A DNA stretch of 47,226 bases from Treponema sp. (GTDB taxonomy: Bacteria > Spirochaetota > Spirochaetia > Treponematales > Treponemataceae), in NCBI GenBank assembly GCA_017468745.1, contig JAFUHS010000021.1:1-47226 (forward strand), written 5' to 3'. Shown here piece by piece: positions 7,943-17,200 of this stretch. The number at the start of each line of letters is the position of its first letter. Within the stretch, counting starts at the first letter, position 1. The notes beneath the pieces are model-generated. The model saw only the letters and a program-made list of their open reading frames with translations, was not told the DNA's origin and did no database searches. A program made the translations under genes and the position numbers.

Positions 7943-9043
7943 TCAAGCATCTGAATATAATAGCTGTAAATTGCAATGAGCACATTCCGAATGCTCGTCG
8001 GCATGAAGATGAAGACCATTGCCCTCGCACCATCTCCAGTTCTTGCAGTTTGCACACCGACCGATTTTCGCCCAGGAACGATTCCGCATATTTTGAAAAC
8101 GGTTGTTCCAGACCTCCATAAAATCGTCCTTGTAAATGTTTCCCTGAATAAAAGATGGACTTCTCACGCTGAGACAAGCAGAAATCGAGCCGTCGCACAT
8201 GATTGAACCGACATTGATTCCGCCACGACAGAAGAAGTAGTAGTCACGAACTTTCAGCTCGTAATCACCAAGATAGCCCTCACAGGAATAGCTCGCATGA
8301 ATTGATTTTCCGTCCGCAGTCTTGTAATTTCTTGTCTCCACGATAAAGTCCATAAGCTGTCGGTATTCGCTTGGAGTAAGAGACAAATCATTTTGGGAAG
8401 CACGACCGCTTGGGAAGATTGAGAAAAGCCGCCATGATTTAACGCCTTTTGAGATAAGAAAATCACGAAGCTGGGGCAAAACAGGAAGATTGGCACGATG
8501 AACGCAAGTGATGACATCAAACAAAAATAATCTAGGATATTTTTGATGGCGAGAAACGCACAGTTCAATCGCATTCACGACAGCACGAAAAGAATCGGGA
8601 TTCTGCCGCAAATAATTATGCTCCTGTTCAAGTCCGTCAATGCTAAGGCTCATTCCGCCCAGACCGCTTTTTATGAGGGAATCAAATCGCTGTGCAGTCA
8701 TAAAAAGACCGTTCGACACAATGCACCAGTCAAAACCTCGCTCTCGGATTGCAACGCCCGCCTGCTCCAAATCGCCCCGCAAAAGAGGCTCGCCACCCGT
8801 AATGCACACGGTCATGCGGTAAGTCGTGTTTTTTTCTTTGATTCCATCCAATGCCTTTATAAAATCCGAGAGCGGCATATCGGGAACAGCAGTTTCTTTT
8901 AAGCAGTCTGAACCGCAGTGACGACAATTTAAATTGCAACGTAGGGTACATTCCCAAAAGAGATAGGTCAGTTCATGTTCGTTCCGCACGGCATGGCGAT
9001 ACAAGCGGAATACCTCACGGCGAAGCCTTTCTTTTATGGTCAT
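7943..9043 (-). CDS. Radical SAM/SPASM protein of an rSAM/lipoprotein system
   Basis: The product has 366 residues. The radical SAM cluster is CNLNCRHC (C36, C40, C43), with an extra Cys at 32. It is followed by CITGGEPLLRGD (the SAM-binding GGEP motif) and SLSIDGL. The C-terminal third carries a Cys-rich SPASM-like region (FFCRGGINVGSIMCDGSISAC, later CANCKNWRWCEGNG) for auxiliary iron-sulphur clusters. Enzymes of this kind modify peptides or small proteins. Its start overlaps the stop of the 9040-9483 gene (ATGA), and two small exported proteins lie directly upstream. This matches the rSAM/lipoprotein systems described for Bacteroides and Treponema (TIGR04133/TIGR04134, as I recall). The chemistry is not known. 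Confidence 0.85.
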   Translation of the reverse strand: MTIKERLRREVFRLYRHAVRNEHELTYLFWECTLRCNLNCRHCGSDCLKETAVPDMPLSDFIKALDGIKEKNTTYRMTVCITGGEPLLRGDLEQAGVAIRERGFDWCIVSNGLFMTAQRFDSLIKSGLGGMSLSIDGLEQEHNYLRQNPDSFRAVVNAIELCVSRHQKYPRLFLFDVITCVHRANLPVLPQLRDFLISKGVKSWRLFSIFPSGRASQNDLSLTPSEYRQLMDFIVETRNYKTADGKSIHASYSCEGYLGDYELKVRDYYFFCRGGINVGSIMCDGSISACLSVRSPSFIQGNIYKDDFMEVWNNRFQNMRNRSWAKIGRCANCKNWRWCEGNGLHLHADEHSECAHCNLQLLYSDA

Positions 9044-9483
9044 TTTCGCTCCAAAATAACAAATTCTTCCCTTGTGATCTCATCGATTTCAAACAAAAGA
9101 TCTCGTCGCAAAGCCTTGAATTCACCTTTCGGGTCAGAGACAATCATAGTATACTCCACGCTAAGCCCCGCCCAGACGGACATATCATCAAAATAAAAAT
9201 CCCCATCTTTTTGCGTATAAGTTACAGCCAATTCTTGCGTTCCAGAATATAGAGCAACTTTTATCCCCTGCAAAGGAACTTTCTTTTCTTTGTCGTAGAC
9301 ACTTCCGTACAGTTTTGTCTTAATGTGGTTCATTCGCCCGCCATAGACCGAAAGAAAATCGTCCTCAAGTTCAAAGCCCTCGACAATCTTTGTACTTCGA
9401 GGCAAGTCTGAAAAATCATGAGCATAGGCAGTCAAACCTAAAAGAGACAATGCAAATGCAGTCATGCGGTGCGTGAGTTTCAT
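9040..9483 (-). CDS. Exported protein partner of the radical SAM enzyme (YGG motif, carboxypeptidase-like domain)
   Basis: The product is 147 residues with a signal peptide (cleavage near AYA/HD, residue 21). After a short segment comes SVYGGRMNHIKTK, then a beta-rich domain of the carboxypeptidase regulatory-like type (LYGSVYDKEKKVPLQGIKV ... DGDFYFDD). This layout, a short YG motif followed by that domain, is that of the lipoproteins paired with radical SAM enzymes, though here the signal peptide ends without a lipobox Cys. ATG 9483 follows GGAGAG at eight bases; the longer 9510 start lacks a ribosome site. Its stop overlaps the radical SAM start. Confidence 0.72.
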   Translation of the reverse strand: MKLTHRMTAFALSLLGLTAYAHDFSDLPRSTKIVEGFELEDDFLSVYGGRMNHIKTKLYGSVYDKEKKVPLQGIKVALYSGTQELAVTYTQKDGDFYFDDMSVWAGLSVEYTMIVSDPKGEFKALRRDLLFEIDEITREEFVILERK

Positions 9484-9487
9484 AGAT

Positions 9488-9694
9488 TTATCTCTCCTTG
9501 TCAGATTCATTATCAGGAGGAACTTCTGTCTCCACTGGCTCTGGTGGTTCTACGACCTTTTTATTTTCTTCATAGGATTCTGGAGGACCGCCATAGGCAC
9601 AAGAAAATACACGCAGAACACAAGAATTCAAACCAAGAAGAGAGAGAAACAGTATTATGATTTTTGTTTTTATGAATCTCATCTTTCTACGCAT
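9488..9694 (-). CDS. Small lipoprotein, likely second partner of the radical SAM enzyme
   Basis: The product is 68 residues: a basic start, hydrophobic stretch and lipobox (LGLNSC), then VLRVFSCAYGGPPESY and an acidic Pro/Glu-rich tail. The YGG motif placed shortly after the lipidated Cys parallels VYGGR in the next gene, so both may be substrates of the adjacent radical SAM enzyme. It is the first gene of operon A, with promoter A 25 bases upstream. ATG 9694 has GGGGA seven bases before it; ATG 9682 is possible. Confidence 0.65.
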   Translation of the reverse strand: MRRKMRFIKTKIIILFLSLLGLNSCVLRVFSCAYGGPPESYEENKKVVEPPEPVETEVPPDNESDKER

Positions 9695-9718
9695 TGTGCA
9701 TTCCCCAATTAATAAAGA

Positions 9719-9770
9719 ATTGCAATTTTAATGTTATATCAATTTTACAATATGATTTTAATACTGTAAA
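9719..9770 (-). promoter_or_regulatory. Shared promoter/operator element, copy A
   Basis: On the minus strand TTTACA (9770-9765), a 17-base spacer and TAAAAT (9747-9742) form a strong promoter aimed at the gene starting at 9694. A 17-nt direct repeat overlaps it: one copy fills the spacer (9749-9765) and one covers the start region (9719-9735, AACATTAAAATTGCAAT), 30 bp apart. The same layout is found at 26382-26433 and 40471-40522. Confidence 0.75.
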
Positions 9771-9782
9771 CGAAAAACTATA

Positions 9783-12700
9783 TTAAAATTGTATTCCTAG
9801 CAGTCCTTCTTTCGCTAGTATTCGGAGTATTTTTCCATCCCGCATTATAGTGATTTCCACCTGTGACTTGTCACCAAACCTTTCGCTAGTATGCAAATCG
9901 TAGATAAAGAAATCTTTTGTGCTGTCAGAAAGCGGATAATTGTCATAGAAAAGAAGCGTGTCGCCTTTATTAAGACCGATTCTTTCTGCCTGACCTCCCG
10001 AGACAATGCTTTTGAATTTGATACCCGCAGTTTGCCCATTTTGCAACCGTGCGAGCATCAAATTCAGTGCAGCCGCAGAAGCTTTTTGAATATCTTCTTT
10101 CGAGCAGACAGACGGATTGCCGAGCTTTTTGTAAATACGAATGTCGGTAAGAATTGCAGAGGAATATGCCTCATAAGAAAGTAATGAATCAATTTTCAAC
10201 AATAAATCAAGCAGGGCATTTTTCTCAGGATATTTTTTCATGGAGTAATACATATACAGATTTCCAAGCAGGCTCAGATTTTTTGAAACAAAATCCATAT
10301 CTGCACTCGCAAAATCAATATTACGCATAGATTCTGCCATGCTGCAGTTTTCTTTTTTTGCGACGGCGTTCATAATGCTTACAATCTGCTTCTGCTCTTC
10401 CAGCCTTAGCAAAATCTTGTCGGAATCAGACAGCCCTTCGTAAAGGAAATCAACACAGTCAAGCCAATAATCGAAACCTTTGTCGTGATATTGTGTCATT
10501 AAGCAAATGTCAGTAAATATTCCGTTGAATTTATCCGCATAATTGCCAACAAAATCCTCAACAAGCAAAGTTTTAAAAGATTTTATGAACCAATCGACAA
10601 CATCTTTTATCTCTTCAAAAGATGAATTCATTGCAAGATAATCTTTGTACCAGTCAAACATATCTTTTAATTCTGAGAAAGAATATGCTTTGCCGTCTTT
10701 TAGCATTATCTCAAAAATTCCTTTCTTTTTTTCAAGGGACAGTTCTGAATCATTAAGCTCCAAAAGTCTTACAAAAGTTCCCTCTGGATATTCTCTGAGC
10801 ATTTTTTTGTAGATTTCCGCCGCTGTTTTTTCATCGTCCGTTCTAAGATAATATCCTTGCAGCCTGTACAATGCCTTTGCAGAATTAGGAACTTTCTGCA
10901 CATAATTGTCAATGTGGAATTTGTACAGTTTCATCGCTTCTTCATCTTTTAAAGCGATTTGCCAAAAATTATTAGACTCTTGTACATCCCATTCATTATC
11001 ACGCCTTAATTCATCATTCCAAGAATTTATAGGGAACCGCTTCTTATAATTCTTTTCTGCGACAGAACTTAGAGCATCAAAACAATACGAGTCCAACGCA
11101 AGTGAATTGTCAGATTGAATATCGAGAATTGTGTTTCTGTTCGCTTTTGAATTAAGCATATCAAGTATCTCTTTTAAAAGCATTTCTGATTTTGGATGAA
11201 CAGTTCTGTTTTCTTTGGAATCGGCTGTAAGCCAGCTACTTATAATTCCATTACTCTTAGATGAGTTTTTTGTCATTTGAGGCACATCGTCTTTGTTCAG
11301 CGTCCAGCCGCCGATTACCTGATACACATCATTTTTTTTCAGTTCGGACATTGTTTCCTTGCTGTCATCAAAAAAATACCTGATAATCGTTCCTTTTGAT
11401 GTGTATAAGAGTTTTTCACCTGTATGAATATTGTCAAACCCGAACACATTCGGCATTTCAATTTCAAAAGAACTCTCAAATTTCGTGGAAGATGATATAT
11501 CCCAAACATCATAAAATCCTCCACCTGTCTGATATTCGCCAGAAAAATGAATAAGAGAAGCGTCTCCTGAAAAAGCTATTTTGCTTATGGAAACTGGCTT
11601 GTCAGCGTCGTATTTCGTCTTGAATATCAATGCGTTGCCTTTTAGCCGCCAAACCTCAACCTCGTTTATATGCCCAGTTCCCCAAACTGATGTAGAATCA
11701 GTTCCAATCGCCAGATAAGAAGAATCATTACTAAGTGCCAAATATGATATGTTGACGAGAGTTTGAATTTGTTTTAACAGTTTTCCGCTCTTTGTAAAAA
11801 CCGAAAGCTGTTTTAAGTTAGAAACAACATAGACATTCTCGTTTTTGTCAATGCAGAGATTTTTGCATTGGTTCGGGTAAACTACGACCTTTTCAAGAGG
11901 AACAACCCATTTTTCTGACAGAGTTTTGAAATCAAGCTTTTTCAATGCGTAGTTTTTTAGTCCGTTCTCTTTGTCGCTGATTGCACAAACAGCATAAAGA
12001 TTATTGCCCATAAGTCCAAAACTCAGACAATTTGACAAGGGAAGTAATTTTATGGTAGCTTCTGCCCCTGAAAAATCGACAAAATACAAGTTATCTGTTT
12101 GCTGTTTATCGCAAATGACAACAGCGTATTTATCAGAAATGACAGAAATGTCCTCGACAAAACACGGCAGATTTATTCGCTTTTGATACGAAAGATATTT
12201 TTTGTCAGCGAAATTTACAGAATAGATTTCTACACAATTCTGCTTATGAACACTGTCATAAACGAAAATAAATTTTTCTGACGGTGATTTTTTTATCTTC
12301 CAGACACCAGAGCCAGAACTTTTTACATCATCGTTGAACGGCGTTATGAAATAGTCCTTTTTGTCGTGAATATTTCGGGCTTCAAGGAAGCGACCTTCTG
12401 TAGCGTTTCCCACGACATTGCAAATATAGCTGTTTTTAAGCAATATGCTGTCAAGTATTACACCCGAATACAGAAGACTTTTCAGCATATCGAAGCTAAT
12501 TTTGTTTGCTTTTATCGCAAATTCTTTTGTTCCGCTGTTCTCGAATTTCACCTGAATGTTATTGTCATCGGAAGTAAATTTTGTGCTGTAAATGCGTTCG
12601 TCAAACAAGCGGTTGTTCACAATCTCGCTTCCATCTCGAACTGCAAAAAGATACAAAGAATTTCTGTTCGTTGCAACTGCGATTTTTCTTCCGTCATTAC

Positions 12701-14279
12701 TAAACTGCAAATTTTCGACGACGCCGTTCACATTCATAATAACCTGCTCAGTCTCGTGGAACGCATTATTTATGCACACAGATTTTGAGGAAGAATCATT
12801 AAAAAGAATGCTTCCAGTCGTGACAAAATGAACATTATCTGGACTGAACACTATTTCACTGCGAGGATATTCCTCTCGCCTTGTCCACATATTTTTTTGC
12901 TCAGGAATGTCATAGAGCGTAAGTTCTGAGCTTGAATTTGAGATGCGGGAAGAATAAACCAAGAACTGCCCGTCAGATGAAATAGTCCATCTTGACAACA
13001 TTCCGTTTTCTTTTACAACAGAAACAGACATATCAGTCAGATTCAATATTTTTATAATAAATCCAGCTTCATTATCTTCACTTGCCAAAACTTGCTTGTA
13101 TGCAAAAAGAGCATTATTTGTAAAAAACTGACAGTCCAAAGAGGACACAATAGAATTTCCAGTTTTCCATACATAGCCATTTTCAGGAGAATCTTGGAAT
13201 AGGACTTTTTTGCTCTCAACATCGATGATTTGAAATGTTTTGTCATCCTTAAAAACGACGGCAAATTTTCCGTCATCAGAAATTGTTTCCAAAAGACCGT
13301 TTTTTCTGTCGCCAGTTTTTTTAAAACCATACCAATCTGTTACGTTTAATTTATCGGCTATTTCTTTTTTCTCAAGATAATCGATTTTATCTTTTGGCAT
13401 TTCCGTTACGGAATCTTTCTCCACCAGCCAAGAACCATTTGTAATGAGATTATACACTTTATCCCGAACAACAGGATTTTCATCAAGCTGCAAGCTCCTT
13501 TTGTAATATGCAAGGGCATAACTTGTCTCGCCGTTTTCAAGCAAATTGTTTGCCTGCGTGTAGTGAGAAAAAGCCAAATTTTTGTTTGCACTTCTCCACC
13601 CCAAAGCCGCATACACCGAAATGACCGCAAAAAATGCGACAAGCGAAATTGCCGTTCCCAGAATAAAATTCCGTCGTTTTCGCTGTGCTTTCTGGTAGCG
13701 GTCATTCAAAACGGAATACTTCACCTGTAGCAGGAACGCGAGAATTTTCAATATAAAGTCGTTCTTTGCATCTTTTGTAAGAACATTCTCATCGCCGTAG
13801 TCCAGAATCGGAAAATTGTGAGTAAGAAAATCATCGCCCAGTTTGTAAAGGCTAGGCGGCAGACATTCCGTTTCTTTTGTATTCTGCGAAATTTCGCCCG
13901 CAATAATCACAGGAAGAATATGACTTTTCGCATATTCAAGACCGTGAAGCTCTATGAATTTCTGTATTTCCCAGTCAACATAATGATTGCCGTCAGCCGT
14001 GCTTTGAGCGGAATTGGGGCTTGCCACAACAACGAGATAATTCGATGATGCAAGGGCGTTCTCAATTCCCTTTACGAACGACTCTGGCATTACATCAAGG
14101 TCGTTGATGTCTCGGAAACAGCGGAGTAGCTTTGGAATCGGCTCTGCATCGGCAGGGCGAGACAGTTTTGCCGGAATATGGAATTTCTCCAGCGATGAAT
14201 GAATCCATTTTGCATCTTTAATGTCTTTGCGAGAGTAACTGATGAATGCGTAGTAAGAATTCTGAAGTTTGTTTTCCAT
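9783..14279 (-). CDS. TIR-transmembrane-propeller/TPR-PDZ protein, 1498 residues
   Basis: Residues 1-160 form a TIR domain (YYAFISYSRKDI; FRDINDLDV; VVVASPNSAQS; HYVDWEIQKF with the candidate NADase Glu at 104). A basic stretch and one membrane helix (about 204-227) put the TIR domain in the cytoplasm and the rest outside. The long outer part begins with a TPR-like pair, continues with WD40-like/propeller strands (ISSDGQFLVYSS, FSNDGRKIAVAT, LSNDSSYLAIG) and helical TPR-like units. It ends with a PDZ domain (about 1405-1490: GGQAERIGLNKGDTLLFYDN). It is the last gene of operon B, ten bases after the CHAT gene. The ATG at 14279 with AGGAG nine bases upstream was preferred to 14306. A transmembrane sensor with a TIR effector is the likely reading. 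Confidence 0.85.
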   Translation of the reverse strand: MENKLQNSYYAFISYSRKDIKDAKWIHSSLEKFHIPAKLSRPADAEPIPKLLRCFRDINDLDVMPESFVKGIENALASSNYLVVVASPNSAQSTADGNHYVDWEIQKFIELHGLEYAKSHILPVIIAGEISQNTKETECLPPSLYKLGDDFLTHNFPILDYGDENVLTKDAKNDFILKILAFLLQVKYSVLNDRYQKAQRKRRNFILGTAISLVAFFAVISVYAALGWRSANKNLAFSHYTQANNLLENGETSYALAYYKRSLQLDENPVVRDKVYNLITNGSWLVEKDSVTEMPKDKIDYLEKKEIADKLNVTDWYGFKKTGDRKNGLLETISDDGKFAVVFKDDKTFQIIDVESKKVLFQDSPENGYVWKTGNSIVSSLDCQFFTNNALFAYKQVLASEDNEAGFIIKILNLTDMSVSVVKENGMLSRWTISSDGQFLVYSSRISNSSSELTLYDIPEQKNMWTRREEYPRSEIVFSPDNVHFVTTGSILFNDSSSKSVCINNAFHETEQVIMNVNGVVENLQFSNDGRKIAVATNRNSLYLFAVRDGSEIVNNRLFDERIYSTKFTSDDNNIQVKFENSGTKEFAIKANKISFDMLKSLLYSGVILDSILLKNSYICNVVGNATEGRFLEARNIHDKKDYFITPFNDDVKSSGSGVWKIKKSPSEKFIFVYDSVHKQNCVEIYSVNFADKKYLSYQKRINLPCFVEDISVISDKYAVVICDKQQTDNLYFVDFSGAEATIKLLPLSNCLSFGLMGNNLYAVCAISDKENGLKNYALKKLDFKTLSEKWVVPLEKVVVYPNQCKNLCIDKNENVYVVSNLKQLSVFTKSGKLLKQIQTLVNISYLALSNDSSYLAIGTDSTSVWGTGHINEVEVWRLKGNALIFKTKYDADKPVSISKIAFSGDASLIHFSGEYQTGGGFYDVWDISSSTKFESSFEIEMPNVFGFDNIHTGEKLLYTSKGTIIRYFFDDSKETMSELKKNDVYQVIGGWTLNKDDVPQMTKNSSKSNGIISSWLTADSKENRTVHPKSEMLLKEILDMLNSKANRNTILDIQSDNSLALDSYCFDALSSVAEKNYKKRFPINSWNDELRRDNEWDVQESNNFWQIALKDEEAMKLYKFHIDNYVQKVPNSAKALYRLQGYYLRTDDEKTAAEIYKKMLREYPEGTFVRLLELNDSELSLEKKKGIFEIMLKDGKAYSFSELKDMFDWYKDYLAMNSSFEEIKDVVDWFIKSFKTLLVEDFVGNYADKFNGIFTDICLMTQYHDKGFDYWLDCVDFLYEGLSDSDKILLRLEEQKQIVSIMNAVAKKENCSMAESMRNIDFASADMDFVSKNLSLLGNLYMYYSMKKYPEKNALLDLLLKIDSLLSYEAYSSAILTDIRIYKKLGNPSVCSKEDIQKASAAALNLMLARLQNGQTAGIKFKSIVSGGQAERIGLNKGDTLLFYDNYPLSDSTKDFFIYDLHTSERFGDKSQVEITIMRDGKILRILAKEGLLGIQF

Positions 14280-14289
14280 AGATTTTCTC

Positions 14290-17200
14290 CTATTCATACA
14301 AAACAAATCCTGCCCAATATACTGGGTCAGACCATTGTTCGCTGTCTTTCATTTCTTGCTTTGCCGATTGATACGCACTTTCATAAGGCACACCTGCCTT
14401 TATGTGTCCGTAAAAAATTCTTTGGAATTCACAGGTCGCATTGTCGTCAACTTCCCAAAGCGTTACGCCTACATTACTCGCTCCCGCAACAATGCACGAA
14501 CGAGTAAGCCCCACCATTCCATCCGCTTTTTTCTCAGCTGAAAGACCTGTCTGACATGCTGACAAATTGAGGAATTCTGCATCCATATTGAGCAATGCAA
14601 GTTCCGAAACTGTAAGATAACCGTCATCGTCAGAATCTGCCACCACACCCGAAACTTCCGAGAACACAAGAGATGAGCACTCAGGCTCATTTGAATCAAA
14701 ATATCCATGACAAGCTAAAAGAATCTGAGTATAGTTCGCCAATTCACCAGAAGAAGACAATTTTTTTACAAGTGATTCAGTAGAATTTTTACCGACATAA
14801 ACATCAATTTTCTCATTTGAGAAAATTGTGTTTTTTATATTGGAAATTTCTTTTTCAGTTCCAGGAATATTTTCCCATTTTGGAATATTTCTTCTATAAT
14901 ATTCGCTGACTTTTGTATTTTTTGCTAAAGAAAAATCTTCGCCAGAATCATATACTGCGTTTCCGATTTCCAACATACTGAAAGATTCTCTTTTTTTTCG
15001 TTCACGAAGCATACTTACGGAAACAGACGGAGAAAAACTTATCGCATATTTTTCACAAAGCACTCCATCCGCTTCATTTCCGAGTATGTCGAAAGGAATT
15101 GAAGATAAAACTCCGTCAGGAACTATTAAAATGTTTTTTGCCTTTTCACTCAAATGCGGAAGAACAGGCTCTATGAGTTTTGCGTATAACTCGGAACGGT
15201 ATTTTTGTATGCCAGAGCGTTTTCCTGCAAAAAGATTCTGGCGTTTTTTATAAACGGAATTTCTAAGTTCATAGGCGGCTTTCAGGTAATCATATTCAGA
15301 ATCTATAGGAACAATATTTATTTTATCAGAATCAATCACAATGCAATATGCCATTTGCTCATACAAAACATATTCAAGAACAGTCCTGTCTTCTTTGCAC
15401 CATTTTTGAACTGACTCCGCTGTAACGGGCTTTGGGTTGCGGAGTTGTGCATACACTGGGATTCGATTGCTAAGTTCTGAATCAAGTTCCGCCAGCTGTT
15501 TTTCGGCTTCTGCAAGCCGCTTGCCTGCATTCACGAGTTTCGCATTGTTTCTTTTTGAACCAAGTTCATTCTGCTTTTCTATTTCTTTTCTTGCCTGCGT
15601 TATCCGCTCTGATAATTTACGGACTAATTTTCTTTCCTCATCAGTAACGCCCTTTAATTTGACTGCAGTCTCAAATCCTAATTGTTCCAAAAAACCTCTG
15701 TTTCTGAGAGATTCGGAATATTCAAAAGCTTTTGCTATATTATTATGCGAAGTTTCAAACTGAACGCCGTGATAATATAACGGCAAAGACATACTCAACA
15801 AATTTGTTTTTATCGATGACAAATCAAGTCGGGCTTTCTCCGTAGCCTCAATTCCTGTCTGTAAGGCTTCCCTAACAAGTTCCTCATTTTTTGTTATTTC
15901 GATGATTTTTTTCATTCTCTCTATAGTCGCAACATAATCAGATGTACTTTTTGAAGCGTTTATACACTTATTCCAATATTCATCAGCCAAGAGAAAATTC
16001 TTCTTATCACAGTGCAAAAGCCCAATATTAAAACAAATCAGTGCCACATTGCGATGTTCAGAACCAAAGCTATTCTCATAAACCGCAAGTGCTTTTTCAT
16101 CATAAGAAATGGCGTTGTCATAATCTTTTTTTGAGGCGTAAATCAACGCAAGATTCGCATAGTTACCTGCGGTTTTAGGATGATTTTCTCCAAGCAATTT
16201 TTCATCTATATTCTTCGCTTTTTTTAGATAAAGAAGAGCCAATTCATAGTTTCCTTTATCACGATATGCAGTGCCCAGATTGCCATACGCCATCGACACA
16301 GAAGTATGTTCGTTTCCATAAATTGCAATATATGAGTTCAAGGCTTTTCTGTAATATCTTACCGCTCCTTCATAATCTTTTTTATTTTGATAAACTATCG
16401 CAATATTGTTGTATATAACTGCTGTTTGCGAATGATTTGCTCCAAGAGTTTTCTCGCTTAGAATCCTTGCATTTTCATAATATGAAAGCGCATTATCATT
16501 ATCGCCTTTTGCAACATAAATATTTCCTATGTTCAAATAAGTCGGAGAAAGCAGGTTGCTTTGTTCCCCGAACAATTCAATCCTCAATGAATGAGCTTTC
16601 TGAAAATATGCCAGAGCCTCATCAAGCTGCCCCTTGTCCTGATAAACAGTACCGAGATTGTTATAGCATGAAGCGATCAAATTATGCTTGCTTCCGAAAA
16701 TGTGCGTATAAACAGACAAAGCTTTATCAATATAAAAAACAGCATTTTCATAATCACCAAATTGTCTGTAAAGCACCCCCTTGTTCATATATGAAGCCGC
16801 TACATCTGGATGGATTTCGCCAAATAAAGTTTCTCGGATTGAGAGTGCTTTGTCTCCGTAAACCAATGCGTTCTCAAAATCATCCATTTCTTGATAAGTT
16901 TTTGAAATATTTGAATATAACATCGCGACATTATCGTGATTCTCTCCCACTAATGCCACAAGCATTGAGCGAGCCTGTTCATAATTTTCAAGAGCTTTCG
17001 AATATTCATTTTTTTCATTGTAAACAAGAGCGAGGTTCTGATACGCAACGGCAGTTTCTGGATGATTTCCAAGTATTTTTTTCCTTATTTCAAGTGCTTT
17101 TGAAAAATAATTCAAGGCACTATCATAATCGCCTTTTTGTAAAACCACCTCTCCGATATTCGTATAAGAAGCAGCTGTTTCAGAATGTTCCTCACCGAAC

